Assembly (NCBI GenBank): GCA_934438135.1
Contig: CAKSBP010000004.1
Span: forward strand, 1-64,000
Length of the DNA stretch: 64,000 nt
Origin: an uncultured Clostridium sp.
GTDB lineage: Bacteria; Bacillota; Clostridia; Lachnospirales; Lachnospiraceae
Direction: 5' to 3'
Part shown: positions 17,501 through 26,388 of the stretch, piece by piece
Layout: each line of letters starts with the position of its first letter
Position numbering within the stretch: the stretch's first letter is position 1
Position numbers and translations under genes: made by a program
The notes under the pieces: model-generated
The model's input: only the letters and a program-made list of their open reading frames with translations
The model's database searches: none
What the model was told of the DNA's origin: nothing

Positions 17501-20500
17501 ATGGATATGAGTAATCTTTTGAATAAGGCAAGTAATCTTCAAAATAAGATGGAATTATTTTATAAAAAATATAACAGTCAAGAGAAGATTCTCCAAGATG
17601 GCTGCCTAATAGAACTTTTTGAAAAATCTGTAGAGGCTAATAGCAATAAAACTGCTGTTTGCAATGGAGAGGTTTCGATTACGTATAAAGCATTAAATGA
17701 GGAAGCTAATAAAATGGCACGATATCTTCAAAAAAAAGGTGTGCGGGAGAATGATTTTGTATTGATTCAGGCAGGAAGGAATATACAGACTGTAGTTGGC
17801 ATATTAGCAGTTTTGAAAACGGGTGCAGCCTATATTCCAATAGATGAAAACTATCCAAAGGAACGTCAGGAGTATATCAAAGAGGATTCCCAGTGTAAAT
17901 ATGTAATCGAAAAGGAGGAGTTTCTTGCATATAAGAAGGAGGATTATGATGCCGGAAATCTGTCAATAAACTATCATAAGGAATCTCTTGCATACGTTAT
18001 TTACACATCAGGGAGTACGGGAAAACCCAAAGGAGTTGCTATAGAGAATAGAAGTGCATTAAATACTATAGCGGATATGCTGGATAAATTTAAACTTACT
18101 GATATGGATAAAGTATTGGGGATCTCTTCTTACAGCTTTGATTTGTCAGTATTTGATCTATTTGCTACATTCATAAGCGGTGCGTGTTTGTATCAGGTTG
18201 AAGATGCTAGAAATATGAATATGCTGAAGCAGATTGTGACTGAAAAGAATATTACTATTTGGAATTCCGTCCCTGTTCTGATGGAATTGTACATAGACTG
18301 TCTATCAACAGACTACAGAAATACAGATATGAAGTATATTTTTCTAAGTGGAGACTGGATACCCGTTACGTTGCCAGAAAAACTGAAATCTACCTTTCCA
18401 AATGCGACAGTTGTAAGTTTAGGAGGTGCGACAGAAGCATCTATATGGTCTGTTTTTTATGAGATAAAACAGGTATTTCCTGAGGATAAAAGTATACCAT
18501 ATGGTATTCCATTAGCAAATCAGTCTCTCTATATTTTAAATTATGATAAAAAACTTTGTCCTTGCGGAACGCAGGGGGAAATTTACATTGGAGGAAAAGG
18601 ACTTGCAAGGTGCTATCTAAATGATGTGGAAAAGACAAGAGAAAGTTTTATAGAACATGAACTTTATGGCCGGCTTTATAGGACGGGTGATTATGGAATC
18701 ATGCATAAAGAAGGCTACATAGAGTTTTGCGGAAGAAAAGACGATCAGGTTAAAGTAAATGGATTTCGTATTGAAATTGGAGAGATAGAGACATGTCTGA
18801 ATCGTGATTTTTCAGTAAAACAGTCCGCAGTCGTGATACAAAAAAATGATGATGTAAATCGTATTATTGCTTTTATTGTACCGAAAGAAAAAATGCTTTC
18901 TGAATCCTATTACAAGAATATGATAATGCGGATTCTGCCAGATTATATGGTACCGGCAACATTTGTTGAAACAGCAGAGATTCCCTTAAATGTGAATGGA
19001 AAAGTTGATAGAAAGAAGTTATTGGAAAGCCTAGGGAAGAAAATGAACGAGTTTAATTATGAATCACCTGCTACCCAAACAGAAAAAAGATTAGCAGTTA
19101 TTATTGAAAGTGTTCTGAAAAATGGACAAAAAGTAGGAAGGTTTGATAATTTTTATACTATGTCCATTAATTCAATCATGATGATGGAAATTATTAATAA
19201 AGTGCAGGAAGAATTCGGTTTTAAGGTTAATTTTCGTGATTTTATTAAGGTTAGTAATTTAATGGAACTTGCAGAATATGTAGATAAGGTAATCGAGGAA
19301 AAAGGTCCAGAGAGTACAGCACACACAGTACGTCCTGATAATCATAAAATTCCGAAAGAAAACATACAAAATAAGAATGGCATAAAAAATGCCTACGAGA
19401 TGTTTCAACTGTCTAAAAATATGTACCGCAAACATATCTGCTTTGCAAACGAAAACATGAGCTATGAGGATGCAGATGAGAAAATTAAAAAATATGGAGA
19501 ACAGATAGCAAAGTATGATTTGAAGATAGGAAGCTGTATTGCTTTGGTGTTTACAGGAAAACCAGAAGAGATAATTGCATTTCTAGCGATTGTAAAAAAA
19601 GGGTTTAATCCAGTTGTACTAGGCAGTACGCTATCGGAAACAGAAAAAAAGGTTATTAAAAGACAGAATTTATGTGAACTTTATTTTGAAGGTGGTACTT
19701 TCTATAAAAAATCTGTAGAAGAGTCAGACAGGGAGAAGAATGAGTCATACTATTCCTGCTACGAAAAAGAGAAGAGTGGAGTTGTTGTGAAAAAGCTGGT
19801 TACAAAACAAGAACTTTATCAGTACATATCCGGATATTTATCAGAGAAACATATTTCAGATGCAGAGTGTAGACAAATTTTATTGAATGACACACTGGAA
19901 TCTATTATAAAAACTACTATGGTACTATTAAGTACTGGTGCAGCAGTGAAATACAGTTATGAAGTAGTTAAGAAGGAAAAGGAATCAGTTGGAGAGTGTT
20001 TATTTTGGTCACCAGCTTTACAGTGGAAGATACAGAATGATACTTTGTATGTTGGAGGAAAGTATTATAAAGAACTGCCGAAAGAAGTGTTCCCAGAACT
20101 ATACTATTTATCACAGGAAGGTATAGAAAAAGAAGCGTTAGTTGAGTTTTTAAAAAGGTATATTGTGGATAGTTATCAGGTAGAATGTGTGGTGGAGCTG
20201 TTAATAGAAAATCATATTCTGGTTGATAGTATCCTTCCAATTGATGAGGTATTTATGTCACAGGGAAAACTGATGCAGCATAAGTACGGAGAACAGCTGA
20301 TTTATGATGCCGATGCATATCATAAATTTAAAAATACACAATTAGAGCGATGTACCTATACAGGAGAGGATATAAAACTGCCATTCGTGCCGTATAATCT
20401 TCCATTTGAACAGCGCCATAGCGTGCGTGTTTTTGATGAAGCAGAGCAAATTCCGTTTTCTGTGCTGGCACAGTGGATTTCATCTGTAAAACAGAAGAGA

Positions 20501-21004
20501 ATTAATCATGCAGTACATTACAGTTATGCAAGTGCTGGAGGCTTCTATCCAATAGATATTTATCTGAATATTAAGGAAAATAGAGTGCAGGATTTGGATG
20601 GTGGGTTGTATTATTTTAATCCAATTAAAAACAGTATAATTAAAATAAGTGAGGATGGTTTAACAACAGATATCTATTTTTATACAAATCGAGAGATTTT
20701 TGATGCATCTGCGGTGTCTGTGCTGCTTGTTTATAATGCATCAGTTTCTATGCCGCGTTATCAGTATATGGGGTACTATTATGCTTGTATTGATTGTGGA
20801 CTTTTGATTTCTACTTTAACAGAAGCGGGACAAGTTTTAAATTTGGGAAGCTGCTCTATTGGAGATTTTGATTTTAAAAAGGCATCTCAAAAGCTGCATC
20901 TTGGAAAAAATGAAATTCTTTTGCATATTGTTGAATTTGGACTGAACAAAACAAGTGAAAAAACTGTGTTTTATAATCAGGTATGTAAAAATATAAAATA
21001 TTAA
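17501..21004 (+). CDS. NRPS A(Cys)-PCP-thiazoline oxidase protein
   Basis: Residues about 25-500 form an adenylation domain with YTSGSTGKPKGV, FDLSVFD (from Asp214), IWNSVP, LSGDW and SLGGATEASIW. Read at the usual pocket positions this gives roughly D-L-F-N-x-S-L-I-W, close to cysteine codes. A PCP follows with Ser558 in SINS rather than GGHS. Residues about 635-740 look like the first lobe of a second, incomplete adenylation domain. The C-terminal part is an FMN nitroreductase-like oxidase (about 950-1160) with RHSVRVF and SAGGFYP, as in SagB and the EpoB oxidase, preceded by a winged-helix-like stretch. With the upstream Cy domain it should make thiazoline and oxidise it to thiazole. It is the last gene before the terminator. 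Confidence 0.88.
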   Translation: MDMSNLLNKASNLQNKMELFYKKYNSQEKILQDGCLIELFEKSVEANSNKTAVCNGEVSITYKALNEEANKMARYLQKKGVRENDFVLIQAGRNIQTVVGILAVLKTGAAYIPIDENYPKERQEYIKEDSQCKYVIEKEEFLAYKKEDYDAGNLSINYHKESLAYVIYTSGSTGKPKGVAIENRSALNTIADMLDKFKLTDMDKVLGISSYSFDLSVFDLFATFISGACLYQVEDARNMNMLKQIVTEKNITIWNSVPVLMELYIDCLSTDYRNTDMKYIFLSGDWIPVTLPEKLKSTFPNATVVSLGGATEASIWSVFYEIKQVFPEDKSIPYGIPLANQSLYILNYDKKLCPCGTQGEIYIGGKGLARCYLNDVEKTRESFIEHELYGRLYRTGDYGIMHKEGYIEFCGRKDDQVKVNGFRIEIGEIETCLNRDFSVKQSAVVIQKNDDVNRIIAFIVPKEKMLSESYYKNMIMRILPDYMVPATFVETAEIPLNVNGKVDRKKLLESLGKKMNEFNYESPATQTEKRLAVIIESVLKNGQKVGRFDNFYTMSINSIMMMEIINKVQEEFGFKVNFRDFIKVSNLMELAEYVDKVIEEKGPESTAHTVRPDNHKIPKENIQNKNGIKNAYEMFQLSKNMYRKHICFANENMSYEDADEKIKKYGEQIAKYDLKIGSCIALVFTGKPEEIIAFLAIVKKGFNPVVLGSTLSETEKKVIKRQNLCELYFEGGTFYKKSVEESDREKNESYYSCYEKEKSGVVVKKLVTKQELYQYISGYLSEKHISDAECRQILLNDTLESIIKTTMVLLSTGAAVKYSYEVVKKEKESVGECLFWSPALQWKIQNDTLYVGGKYYKELPKEVFPELYYLSQEGIEKEALVEFLKRYIVDSYQVECVVELLIENHILVDSILPIDEVFMSQGKLMQHKYGEQLIYDADAYHKFKNTQLERCTYTGEDIKLPFVPYNLPFEQRHSVRVFDEAEQIPFSVLAQWISSVKQKRINHAVHYSYASAGGFYPIDIYLNIKENRVQDLDGGLYYFNPIKNSIIKISEDGLTTDIYFYTNREIFDASAVSVLLVYNASVSMPRYQYMGYYYACIDCGLLISTLTEAGQVLNLGSCSIGDFDFKKASQKLHLGKNEILLHIVEFGLNKTSEKTVFYNQVCKNIKY

Positions 21005-21066
21005 ATTCAGCGTACATCTATTGTTTCCAGTTTTCTTTGTTATTGCAATTTATCAAATAAAATTTT

Positions 21067-21119
21067 ATTACAGGACATGATAAACAAAACATATCATCTC
21101 CTGTAATTTTCTTTGTTTA
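21067..21119 (+). terminator. rho-independent terminator of the first operon
   Basis: ATTACAGGA (21067-21075) pairs with TCCTGTAAT (21099-21107) and, past one mismatch, ATGATA (21077-21082) pairs with TATCAT (21092-21097). The loop is AC-rich and a T-rich tract (TTTTCTTTGTTT) follows. It lies about 60 bases after the NRPS stop. Nothing else is seen in 21005-21066. Confidence 0.85.
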
Positions 21120-21169
21120 TAAAAATATTCCTATAAAAGAAGTTTTGGATAGTTGGGAGATTAGTTTAC

Positions 21170-21198
21170 TTGACATAAAAAAAGGGCTATCATATAAT
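21170..21198 (+). promoter_or_regulatory. consensus sigma-A promoter of the second operon
   Basis: TTGACA (21170-21175), a 17-base spacer and TATAAT (21193-21198) match both hexamers exactly. The predicted start near 21205 leaves about 195 bases of leader before the ABC gene. No further promoter of comparable quality was found up to the window end, so the downstream PKS genes probably depend on it. Confidence 0.85.
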
Positions 21199-21204
21199 CT
21201 AAGT

Positions 21205-21400
21205 AGTATAAATAGTGTATTAAGTTTAGAAATATGGTATTAATGCAAAAAAGCAAATGTTACTTTTGATGTAGTATCTGGTTGAAGAAATATATTGGCT
21301 GCATAACCGGATAACCAGAAATCTGAAGAAAGGATTAGTATTGAATGTATATGTCAGAAAAGCAGTTTTGACGTAGCATAATATACGAGGAAATGGAAAT
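21205..21400 (+). promoter_or_regulatory. long 5-prime leader of the second operon
   Basis: This stretch holds no convincing gene. TCTGGTT (21277-21283) is complementary to AACCAGA (21313-21319) and could form a stem with a 29-base loop. The leader is unusually long for the locus and may hold regulatory RNA. I do not recognise a known riboswitch. Confidence 0.35.
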
Positions 21401-22321
21401 ATGGAGTATATTTTAAGAGCAGAGAATATTACAAAAGACTACAAAAAGTTTACTGCTTTAAAGGGTGTTTCTATTCAGCTGAAACCGAAGAGAATATATG
21501 GTCTGATAGGTCGTAATGGAGCTGGAAAGACAACATTTATGAGAATTATTGCAGGATTGAGTATGCAGACAGGAGGAAAGCTTGAATTATTTGGCTGCAG
21601 TGAGCCGAAGAAAATGGTAAAGCAGTTAAAGAAGATTGGATGTCTGATTGAATATCCAAGTCTGAATGGGAATATGACTGCTATGGAAAATTTAGAGTTA
21701 CATAGAATTATGAGAGGCATAAAAGATAAGGAAGCTGGTTCAAAATTATTAAAAATGGTTGGCCTTGATAATACCGGAAAGAAAAAAGTAAAGGATTTTT
21801 CACTGGGAATGAGACAACGTTTGGGAATTGCAGTTGCATTGCTGGGAAAACCAGAGCTGCTGATTTTAGATGAACCGGTCAATGGACTTGATCCATTAGG
21901 TGTGGTTGAGATAAGAAATCTGATTAAGGAACTTTGTGAGAAGCATGGAATTACGATTCTCATTTCAAGCCATAACCTGCCAGAGTTGTATCAGACAGCA
22001 ACCGATTATATCATTATTGATAAAGGTGAAGTAAAGGCAGCTATGACATTGGACGAGTTGGAACAGCAGTGCCAGAAGTACTACACGATTAAATGTGAAG
22101 AAAATGATAAGCTGGTTGATATTTTAAGAAATGAATTAAAAACAGATAAGTTTAAAGTCATGGAAGATGGAACAATTCGGTTATATGATTTTCAGTCAGA
22201 ACAGAAGATGCTGGCAGAACTATTTTTCAAAAAAGGAATTATTACAGAGAAGTTTTCATTGGATGGAGACACATTGGAAAACTATTTTGTTCATATGGTA
22301 GGAGGGGAAAACGGTGAATAA
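21401..22321 (+). CDS. BcrA/LanF-like ABC transporter ATPase
   Basis: A 306-residue ATPase with Walker A GRNGAGKT, signature FSLGMRQR, Walker B LLILDEP and the SSHN switch histidine, plus a C-terminal domain of about 90 residues. The phrase DEPVNGLDPLG is usual in bacitracin (BcrA) and lantibiotic immunity (LanF) ATPases. It is the first gene of the second operon and overlaps its permease by eight bases. The likely role is self-protection or export of the polyketide. A GAGG about 10 bases upstream of the ATG is the ribosome site. Confidence 0.87.
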   Translation: MEYILRAENITKDYKKFTALKGVSIQLKPKRIYGLIGRNGAGKTTFMRIIAGLSMQTGGKLELFGCSEPKKMVKQLKKIGCLIEYPSLNGNMTAMENLELHRIMRGIKDKEAGSKLLKMVGLDNTGKKKVKDFSLGMRQRLGIAVALLGKPELLILDEPVNGLDPLGVVEIRNLIKELCEKHGITILISSHNLPELYQTATDYIIIDKGEVKAAMTLDELEQQCQKYYTIKCEENDKLVDILRNELKTDKFKVMEDGTIRLYDFQSEQKMLAELFFKKGIITEKFSLDGDTLENYFVHMVGGENGE

Positions 22322-23111
22322 TCTTTTAAAGGCGGATTTTTACAAACTTAGGAAAAATACAACTTTGAAAATATGCTTTACTATATCATGCATATGTATA
22401 CTGCTTCTTGCATTCATTCTACATGGTGTTGCGGCAGGAACAATTGGAAGTGAAGTCAGTGGTGCATCTTCGTTGCTTGTAGATGCAATGATGTCCTCTC
22501 TGTTAGCTTCTTTAGTTATTGGGAATCTGGTATGCGGCGATTTTGAATCCAAGACAATTCATGATGAAATTGCCTGTGGTGAAGGACGTTGGTCTGTTGT
22601 ATTAACAAAAACAATCACCTGTATGATTATTATTGGGCTGATTATTCTGCCATATGCAGTAACAGCGCTTGTCTGCTATTTTGGTAAAATTGATATTGCA
22701 CCTATGGCAGGAATTCCATCTGTATTTATAAATATTATGTGTAATTCTGCAGCAGTGGAACTTTCAGGAAGTGCAGTGGTAAAAAGTATCGTAATATGCC
22801 TGGTAGCAATTGTTGCTTATATGGCAAGACTTTCCTTATGTATTCCACTTGCTTTCAAAGTAAAAATGCCAGTATTTGTAATGGCATTTGGTATTATTTC
22901 TTCTTTTGGATTTGATATGATTATACAGGCTGTAAAGGATGTTGATGTGGTGAGTACTATTATGAACAATACGCCATTTGCACTGATTTATGATCTTACT
23001 ATGGATGCAGGTGCCGGAACAATTGTAAAAGTTCTTGTATTAAGTATTATATTTATAGTGCTGGTTACAATGTTAACATATGCATTATTTAGAAAATCAG
23101 ATATTAAATAA
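22314..23111 (+). CDS. BcrB/LanE-like ABC permease
   Basis: A 265-residue membrane protein that starts MNNLLKADFYKLRKN, as lantibiotic immunity and bacitracin permeases often do, followed by about six membrane segments (near 18-38, 58-78, 97-120, 152-172, 178-198 and 236-258). The GTG start at 22314 has GGAGGGG upstream and lies inside the ATPase gene, which implies coupled translation of a two-part exporter. It precedes the AT-AT-ER gene by 37 bases. Confidence 0.83.
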   Translation: MNNLLKADFYKLRKNTTLKICFTISCICILLLAFILHGVAAGTIGSEVSGASSLLVDAMMSSLLASLVIGNLVCGDFESKTIHDEIACGEGRWSVVLTKTITCMIIIGLIILPYAVTALVCYFGKIDIAPMAGIPSVFINIMCNSAAVELSGSAVVKSIVICLVAIVAYMARLSLCIPLAFKVKMPVFVMAFGIISSFGFDMIIQAVKDVDVVSTIMNNTPFALIYDLTMDAGAGTIVKVLVLSIIFIVLVTMLTYALFRKSDIK

Positions 23112-23148
23112 ATTAATATATACAAAAGAATAGGGCGTTGGGGTAATT

Positions 23149-26100
23149 ATGGAAAAGATATTTATGTTTGCAGGACAGGGTTCCCAGTTTTTTGGAATGG
23201 GAAACCTGTTATACAATGATAACAAATACTTTAAAAAGTATGTTGATATTGTTGATGATAGAATTATAGAAATATGCGGAAAATCAATAAAAAGCAGAAT
23301 GCTTGATTCAAATAGGCGTAGGAAAGAGAAATTTGATGATTTTTTAGAATCCAGTTTCTCAATATTTATGTTTGAATATTCTGCAGCAATGATGATGGCT
23401 GACGAGGGAGTAAAGCCAGATGCCGTAATTGGTTGCAGCCTAGGAGAATTGGCGGCACAGACAATTGCAGGGGCAATGAATCTGGACGAGGCATTAATGC
23501 TTATTTACCGTCAGTCTTTGTTGTTTACAGAAGAAGATAAAGAATGCTGCATGCTTGCAGTAGGTGCACATTTTGAGAAAGATGTAGATATATCTAAGTA
23601 CAAGGACAGTGAAATTATTTCAGTAAGTCATGAAAAACAGTTTGTTGTTTCTGGCAGTAGTAGTGACATAAGACGCTTGGAGCAGGATTTACATCGACAG
23701 CATGTGATGTACATAAAACTTCCAGTTAATTATCCATTCCATACTCATCTTATGGAGAGGACAGAAGCAAAGTATAAGACACTTTTAGAGGAATGCGGTT
23801 TTGGCCGCCGGAAGTGCCATCGAAAAATGTATTCCTGTGTTACAGGAGGGGAAATATCACAAATTGATGATAATTATCGTTGGGAGATTCTGCGAAAAAA
23901 AATTCAGTGGCAGGAATGTATAAGGAAACTAAAACAGAAAGATACCATTTTGATTGATTTATCCCCAGATGGAGAACTGGCTGTTTCTTTAAAGTATACT
24001 TTTCCAGAACATAAGGAGGTATATAAAGTTTCCACTATGTTTCAGACTAAGATTGATATTGCGGAAATAGTTCACAAAATTAAAGATAAAGGAGATAATC
24101 ATTTGAAAGCATTTGTTTTTCCAGGACAGGGTTCTCAGTTTAAAGGAATGGGAGGTGATTTATTTGATGAATTTAGTGATTTAGTAGAAATTGCGGACAG
24201 AGTGCTTGGTTATTCAATTAAGGATCTTTGTTTAAATGATCCGGAAAATGTTTTGAATAATACAAAATATACACAGCCTGCATTATTTACAGTATGTGCA
24301 TTGGGGTATCTAAAGAAAATAAAAGATGGTGAAAGTAAGCCGGATTTCGTTGCTGGTCATAGTATTGGAGAATATGCAGCATTATTTGCTGCTGGAGTAG
24401 TGGATTTTGAAACGGGAATTAAGCTTGTAAAAAAGAGAGCAGAACTGATGGCTAAAGCCAATGGTGGAACTATGGCAGCTGTAGTAGGTCTGGATAAGGA
24501 AAAAGTGGAACAGATTTTAAAAGAAAATCATCTGGAAAGGATTGATGTAGCAAACTTAAATACACCGTCACAGATTGTTATTTCTGGTATAAAGGATGAT
24601 ATTGTTGGAGCTGAACAATATTTTAAAGCAGTAGAAGGCTGTCTTATGTATAAAATATTAAATGTAAGTGCAGCATTTCATTCCAGATATATGGAACCTG
24701 CAAGAGATGAATTTACAGACTATTTAAAACAGTTTCATTATAATAAAATGGAGATTCCGGTTATTGCAAATATTACAGCAAGAGTTTACAAAGAGAATGA
24801 GGTAGCAGATACGCTGTCAAAACAGCTTGTTTCATCTGTTCAATGGACAGATAGTGTAAGATATATGATGGCAAAAGGTGTGGATACATTTGAAGAAATT
24901 GGCCCAGGACATGTAGCGATAGGTATGGTAAGAAAGATACAAAGGCAGGCAGAACCTTTGGATTTAAGTAATGAAAAGGAAGAACAGGATAATAATCTTA
25001 CGACTTTAGAAAATGGGGAAATATGTATAAATGCATCTAAACTTGGAAATCGGCAATTGATTGAGGATTATCATTTGAAATATGCATACATGGCTGGAAG
25101 CATGTGTAAAGGAATTTCAGGAGTTAAGATGCTGGAGGCAGCAGGAAGGGCTGGGATACTAGCATTTGCAGGGACACAGAAAATGGAATATGAAGAAATT
25201 GAATCTATGATACAGGAAATTCAGTCGATTTTAACAAAGAAAGAAAGTTATGGATTTAATCTGACTTACGATATATTAGACACTGCGCGGGAAAAGAATT
25301 TATGTGAACTGTATTTAAAATACGGCGTACATATAATGGAAGCATCTGCTTATTCTACAATTACGAAACCACTTGTAAAATATTGTCTTACTGGTATTAA
25401 GAAAGATGAATCTGGAAATATCCAGGTTAAGAATCATATTATTGCAAAGGTTTCCAGAAGCGAGATTGCAGAGTGCTTTATGAGTCCTGCACCAAAAAGA
25501 ATTGTAGATGCATTATTAAAGGATGGAGAAATAACTAAAGAGGAAGCAGAACTGTCACAGCTGATTCCTATGAGTTATGATATTTGTGTAGAAGCAGATT
25601 GCGGAGGATATACAGACTGCGGAAATATCTTTTCTGTACTGCCAGCTATTAAGAGTCTGTCCCAGAATATTATGAAGAAGTATCCTTATAAGAAAAAAAT
25701 CCGGGTAGGTGTTGCAGGTGGAATTGGTACAGCCCAGTCAGCAGCCGCAGCATTTATGATGGGAGCAGACTTTATTATGACTGGTTCCATAAATCAGTGT
25801 ACGGTAGAAGCGGATACCAGTGATATGGCAAAGGAAATGATGAGCATGATTAATGTTCAGGATACAGATTATATTCATGCATGGGAAGAGTATGAATCTA
25901 CTGGAAAAGTACAGGTAATGAAACATGGTACACTTTTTAAAGTCAGAGCAGACAAGCTTTATCATATTTATCAAAATACATTGTCATTAGATGCAATTGA
26001 TGAAAAAACAAAAGCACAGATCGAAACCCGTTATTTTAAGAAGAGCTTTGATGAAGTTTTGAAAGAAGCAAAGAAACAGAACAAAGAAGAAAATGAATAT

Positions 26101-26373
26101 TTTGACAAAGAGGCGAAATCAAAAGCAGAACTAAGACAGATATTTAAATGGTATTATACACAGTCTCTTCTTTGGGCAATTGAAGGAGATGCAGAGCATC
26201 AGTCAGATTTCCAGATTATGTGTGGACCAGCCCTTGGTGCATTTAATCAATGGGTAAAAGGAACTAAACTAGAAAACTGGAAAAACAGAACAATCGTTGG
26301 AATTGCAGATAAAATCATGAATTCAGCAGCAGATTACCAGCAGGAATATGTAAGTAATTTTTTAGCTGAATAG
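23149..26373 (+). CDS. fused AT-AT-ER trans-acting protein
   Basis: Three domains in 1074 residues. AT1 (about 1-300) starts FMFAGQGSQFFGMG and has Ser97 in GCSLGE with a PFHTH His motif; it departs from malonyl-type motifs and could be the acyl-hydrolase type. AT2 (about 315-610) is canonical with FPGQGSQ, Ser405 in GHSIGEYAA and AAFHSRYM, and is the best malonyl loader. The C-terminal part (about 625-1074) is a PfaD-like FMN enoyl reductase with VAGGIGTAQSAAAAF and a GSINQ phosphate-binding stretch. It should load malonyl on all AT-less modules and reduce double bonds made by the DH modules. Fusions of this kind are typical of trans-AT clusters. Confidence 0.9.
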   Translation: MEKIFMFAGQGSQFFGMGNLLYNDNKYFKKYVDIVDDRIIEICGKSIKSRMLDSNRRRKEKFDDFLESSFSIFMFEYSAAMMMADEGVKPDAVIGCSLGELAAQTIAGAMNLDEALMLIYRQSLLFTEEDKECCMLAVGAHFEKDVDISKYKDSEIISVSHEKQFVVSGSSSDIRRLEQDLHRQHVMYIKLPVNYPFHTHLMERTEAKYKTLLEECGFGRRKCHRKMYSCVTGGEISQIDDNYRWEILRKKIQWQECIRKLKQKDTILIDLSPDGELAVSLKYTFPEHKEVYKVSTMFQTKIDIAEIVHKIKDKGDNHLKAFVFPGQGSQFKGMGGDLFDEFSDLVEIADRVLGYSIKDLCLNDPENVLNNTKYTQPALFTVCALGYLKKIKDGESKPDFVAGHSIGEYAALFAAGVVDFETGIKLVKKRAELMAKANGGTMAAVVGLDKEKVEQILKENHLERIDVANLNTPSQIVISGIKDDIVGAEQYFKAVEGCLMYKILNVSAAFHSRYMEPARDEFTDYLKQFHYNKMEIPVIANITARVYKENEVADTLSKQLVSSVQWTDSVRYMMAKGVDTFEEIGPGHVAIGMVRKIQRQAEPLDLSNEKEEQDNNLTTLENGEICINASKLGNRQLIEDYHLKYAYMAGSMCKGISGVKMLEAAGRAGILAFAGTQKMEYEEIESMIQEIQSILTKKESYGFNLTYDILDTAREKNLCELYLKYGVHIMEASAYSTITKPLVKYCLTGIKKDESGNIQVKNHIIAKVSRSEIAECFMSPAPKRIVDALLKDGEITKEEAELSQLIPMSYDICVEADCGGYTDCGNIFSVLPAIKSLSQNIMKKYPYKKKIRVGVAGGIGTAQSAAAAFMMGADFIMTGSINQCTVEADTSDMAKEMMSMINVQDTDYIHAWEEYESTGKVQVMKHGTLFKVRADKLYHIYQNTLSLDAIDEKTKAQIETRYFKKSFDEVLKEAKKQNKEENEYFDKEAKSKAELRQIFKWYYTQSLLWAIEGDAEHQSDFQIMCGPALGAFNQWVKGTKLENWKNRTIVGIADKIMNSAADYQQEYVSNFLAE

Positions 26374-26388
26374 AAAGAAGGAAGCAGG

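Noticed and set aside
21234..21269. 11-codon ORF in the second leader
   Set aside because: No ribosome site and no conserved feature; kept only as part of the leader.
21345..21371. 8-codon ORF in the second leader
   Set aside because: Weak AAAGGA at a poor distance and a trivial length; cannot be supported as a gene.
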